This document shows, piece after piece, positions 63,703-64,000 of a stretch of 64,000 bases of DNA. The position numbers were made by a program, and so were the translations under genes. Under the pieces are notes generated by a model. That model was not told where the DNA came from, did not search any database, and was given only the letters and a program-made list of their open reading frames with translations. Numbering within the stretch: the first letter of the stretch is position 1; every line of letters starts with the position of its first letter. Origin of the DNA: Muribaculaceae bacterium Isolate-037 (Harlan) (GTDB lineage: Bacteria > Bacteroidota > Bacteroidia > Bacteroidales > Muribaculaceae); NCBI GenBank assembly GCA_003762615.1, contig RIAZ01000009.1, positions 62,001 to 126,000 on the forward strand, read 5' to 3'.

Positions 63703-64000
63703 TCACGCCTTGCGGACTATGCCGCGTCCCTTCCGTCCGTTGATGGCTATGACGAGAGGATTCTCAAACCTTACGATCCTCACAGTGTCGCTCTCATATA
63801 CGGCAGGCATTGAGTCAAGATAAGTATCATCGTAGAATCCTTTCTTATGCACGGGATCCACCGTAAAGTATCCTACGCCGAACGATGTCAGGTTCTGGAA
63901 GAAATGAGTGCCTTGCGACGGTTCGATATGGTAGCCCGGCAGAGCCGACTCCACTATCAGACGCGCACCGGCTATCTGCGGCCAACGCACCGGCACACCC
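63703..64000 (-). CDS. C-terminal end of PEP/pyruvate-binding domain protein (cut by window edge)
   Basis: The frame is open to the window edge. The 97-99 residues seen include SQGTHFFQNLTSFGVGYFTV, the end pattern of large Bacteroidales proteins with a PEP/pyruvate-binding (PPDK N-terminal) domain. The full protein is typically near 1000 residues; the rest lies beyond the window. Confidence 0.65.
   Translation of the reverse strand, partial: GVPVRWPQIAGARLIVESALPGYHIEPSQGTHFFQNLTSFGVGYFTVDPVHKKGFYDDTYLDSMPAVYESDTVRIVRFENPLVIAINGRKGRGIVRKA

Noticed and set aside
1-64000. CRISPR array or rRNA genes
   Set aside because: No regularly spaced direct repeats with unique spacers and no rRNA sequence seen; the 22-bp units at 41209 are contiguous without spacers.

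Overview
The window looks like a chromosome segment of a gut Bacteroidales bacterium, most likely a Muribaculaceae relative (family-level placement is inference from gene content). It has fimbrillin/DUF5119 lipoproteins with SPII signals, TAnnTTTG-type promoters, a Wzx/Wzy exopolysaccharide locus with an UpxY-like antiterminator, a succinate-type CoA transferase, MiaB, PdxJ, NAD kinase and a TonB/ExbB/ExbD set.

Layout. (1) 1-26.6 kb is the right part of a tailed prophage. A short plus-strand tail block (2049-residue tape measure and a Dit-like protein) is followed by a long minus-strand early operon: small proteins, degenerate ThyX-like protein, three DNA methyltransferase loci (two broken), primase-helicase, helicase loader, DnaD-like protein, a PRPP-synthetase-like plus NAMPT-like pair resembling the NARP1 NAD+ rebuilding pathway, SSB, YqaJ exonuclease and probable annealing protein. 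A face-to-face promoter switch, a LexA/S24-type repressor and a tyrosine integrase close the element. (2) 26.7-27.9 kb is an intact 1221-bp IS4-like element with a 9-bp target duplication; it abuts a truncated fimbrillin gene. (3) 28-37.4 kb carries surface lipoproteins, then core genes (nadK, CBS protein, pdxJ, exbB/exbD/tonB). (4) 37.4-42.6 kb is an accessory stretch: hairpin and dispersed repeats, an AAA ATPase with a TOPRIM partner broken by one in-frame stop, an IS66 remnant, and an AAA/DUF4143 ATPase behind four 22-bp repeats. (5) 42.6-59.8 kb is an exopolysaccharide operon read leftwards: UpxY-like regulator, UDP-glucose dehydrogenase, Wzx, Wzy (split by a second copy of the same IS), glycosyltransferases, UDP-galactopyranose mutase, acetyltransferase, GH16 enzyme, ATP-grasp protein and epimerase. 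(6) 60-64 kb has miaB, a CoA transferase, a coiled-coil protein and the end of a PEP/pyruvate-binding protein.

Most notable: the exopolysaccharide operon is preceded by a 372-bp segment bounded by perfect 20-bp inverted repeats. It carries a full-consensus Bacteroidetes promoter that points away from the operon, so it reads as an invertible on/off switch in the OFF position. The first gene of the operon fuses a degenerate tyrosine-recombinase-like region to a complete NusG-type NGN-KOW module. The prophage NAD+ pair, the methyltransferase with tandem target-domain-like repeats, and the ATPase/TOPRIM module are the other leads.
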